This document shows, one piece after another, positions 5,409 through 6,070 of a stretch of 6,070 nt of DNA; the stretch's first letter is position 1; each line of letters starts with the position of its first letter. The DNA is taken from assembly GCA_020848055.1 (NCBI GenBank), contig JADLBB010000037.1, positions 1 through 6,070 of the forward strand, in the 5' to 3' direction. The position numbers were made by a program, and so were the translations under genes. A model generated the notes under the pieces. The model ran no database searches. It saw only the letters and a list, made by a program, of their open reading frames with translations, and was not told the DNA's origin. This DNA comes from Chloroflexota bacterium. Lineage in GTDB: Bacteria; Chloroflexota; Limnocylindria; QHBO01.

Positions 5409-5443
5409 TGCAAACCTGCAAACCCTGCAAACCTGGGTTTGCA
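5409..5443. repeat. TGCAAACC triplet repeat ending in a palindrome
   Basis: TGCAAACC occurs at 5409-5416, 5417-5424 and 5426-5433, and its inverse GGTTTGCA at 5436-5443. The last pair forms an 18-bp palindrome with a 2-bp centre, too tight for a good RNA hairpin but a normal shape for a dimeric repressor operator. The spacing of 8 to 9 bp is just under one helical turn. The site lies about 140 bp upstream of the methyltransferase start. Binding protein unknown; autoregulation or a phage repressor are possible. Confidence 0.65.
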
Positions 5444-5555
5444 GTCGGACGCTAGGCGAATGCCGCGCTCGCGCCCCCCGCATGGCATCTTCGGAAGGAA
5501 GGACCCCCTTTTGCCTGGGCGGCTGCCGTCCGAGGTCAGCTCTGTCCAGAAGATA

Positions 5556-5571
5556 GCCGAAATACTACGGC
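5556..5571. repeat. Imperfect direct repeat, copy A
   Basis: GCCGAAATACTACGGC matches GCCAAAACACTACGGC at 5655-5670 at 14 of 16 positions, 99 bp apart. Each copy is itself loosely symmetric (GCC...GGC). Copy B overlaps the last codons of the DUF6362 gene. Confidence 0.55.
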
Positions 5572-5630
5572 CAACCGCCCGGTTTTGTTGCGCAGGCCAA
5601 AGCCGCATCTCGCCGCTCACGCCCGCTGGT

Positions 5631-5659
5631 TGCATACCACACCCTCGCAATTCCGCCAA
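5631..5659 (-). promoter_or_regulatory. Possible sigma-70 promoter for methyltransferase leader
   Basis: Read on the minus strand, TTGGCG (5659-5654) and TATGCA (5636-5631) are separated by 17 bp, and the second is preceded by TGG, giving an extended -10 form. Matches to consensus are 4/6 and 3/6, so support is modest. It would start transcription just after the DUF6362 stop and feed the hairpin leader and both methyltransferases. Confidence 0.3.
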
Positions 5660-5670
5660 AACACTACGGC
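5655..5670. repeat. Imperfect direct repeat, copy B
   Basis: GCCAAAACACTACGGC, overlapping the TAG stop (5664-5666) of the DUF6362-like gene and the -35 of the possible promoter. Partner of 5556-5571. Confidence 0.55.
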
Positions 5671-6065
5671 TTCAACCCGAGGCAGTTCAGCCGGTCGGTG
5701 ACCGTCTGCAGAGCCTTCTGCCATCGCCGCCACGCCGTCGTGCGATCGCAGGCGAATCGGATCGTGATGTCGCGCCAGCCGTAGCGCTTGGCCCGCATCC
5801 ACACGAGATGGCGCTGCTCGACCTCCAGCCACTGCACCCAGCGCATCGTCTCCAACATCCGGTCTACGGCCTCGGGGCTCGGTGGGAAGGGGCGGTAGAC
5901 CTTCTCGTCGGCTGCAAAGGCCTCCCACTCCTTGCGAACGAACGCAGGCCACGTGTTGAAGTAGCCCTGCACGCGCACAGGGGGCAGGCGTCGTCCGGTG
6001 GTCGCGGCCTCCTCGAAGCGTGCTGCCACATCCTCCATCGTCCAGGTGGCGTGACGGTCAGCCAT
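5664..6065 (-). CDS. DUF6362-like phage protein with C-terminal HTH
   Basis: A 133-aa soluble protein. The N-terminal part has WTMEDVAARFEEAATTGRRLP (8-28) followed by RVQGYFNTWPAF (31-42), which I associate with the DUF6362 family of phage proteins. The C-terminal part, residues about 70-122, contains VQWLEVEQRHLVWMRAKRYGWRDI followed by RFACDRTTAWRRWQKAL, a pattern like a sigma-factor region 4 or helix-turn-helix in which TTAWRRW would be the recognition helix. Such proteins commonly sit just before ParB-methyltransferase and terminase genes in prophages. A DNA-binding or regulatory role is inferred, not shown. The ATG at 6065 is only 5 nt from the window edge, so its ribosome binding site cannot be checked and a start further upstream is possible. 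Confidence 0.78.
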   Translation of the reverse strand: MADRHATWTMEDVAARFEEAATTGRRLPPVRVQGYFNTWPAFVRKEWEAFAADEKVYRPFPPSPEAVDRMLETMRWVQWLEVEQRHLVWMRAKRYGWRDITIRFACDRTTAWRRWQKALQTVTDRLNCLGLKP

Positions 6066-6070
6066 GACGC

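Larger units (their letters stand above)
5444..5663. other. Noncoding interval upstream of methyltransferase leader
   Basis: About 220 nt after the DUF6362 stop with no convincing gene; open frames here continue out of frame into the methyltransferase and lack family signals. It holds the imperfect repeat at 5556-5571 and 5655-5670 and a possible promoter at 5631-5659. No tRNA or insertion sequence is visible. Confidence 0.6.

Noticed and set aside
5269..5430. 54-codon N-terminal extension of the SPPY methyltransferase.
   Set aside because: It would translate three hairpins and the TGCAAACC repeats, has no family similarity, and the paralogue begins at the same point as the ATG at 5268.

Overview
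The window is a high-GC stretch of Pseudomonadota DNA. Codon use and gene families suggest Burkholderiales or a similar lineage, but this is inference, not proof. It looks like the DNA-packaging and modification part of a prophage. The minus strand carries phage-type genes: a DUF6362-like helix-turn-helix protein (5664-6065), two ParB-domain/DNA-methyltransferase fusions (3871-5268 and 2606-3874, joined by a 4-nt ATGA overlap), a terminase small-subunit-like protein (373-900), and the first 124 codons of a lambda gpA-type terminase large subunit running off the left edge (1-373).

Between the second methyltransferase and the small terminase, bases about 901-2642 hold four short plus-strand genes, opposite to all phage genes around them. 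The genes are a DUF6900-like protein of 65 aa, an unrecognised Ala-rich 88-aa protein, a DUF3489 protein of 171 aa, and an unrecognised 122-aa protein. The gaps before these genes are 93 to 105 nt. Each gap contains the same conserved leader: GCTTGGCTTC, six variable bases, then GAACAGCGYGTT. This element starts 65 to 68 nt before the ATG, and a strong AAGGA-type ribosome binding site follows it. The last gene converges on the second methyltransferase and overlaps its 3' end by 37 nt. I read the block as an inserted accessory cassette built from gene-plus-leader units. This is the most unusual structure in the window.

A second noncoding region (5269-5663, 395 nt) lies upstream of the methyltransferase pair. 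Read on the minus strand it contains a possible promoter just after the DUF6362 gene, an imperfect 16-nt repeat, a palindrome made from a three-times-repeated TGCAAACC word, and three consecutive hairpins. Two of the hairpins are followed by T-rich runs, and the last ends 27 nt before the methyltransferase ATG. The loop of that last hairpin is anti-Shine-Dalgarno-like. The layout suggests attenuation or a phage antisense-type RNA controlling methyltransferase expression.

Working picture: packaging genes and self-modification methyltransferases form a minus-strand phage transcription unit, with a separately expressed, oppositely oriented cassette of small accessory genes of unknown function inserted in it.
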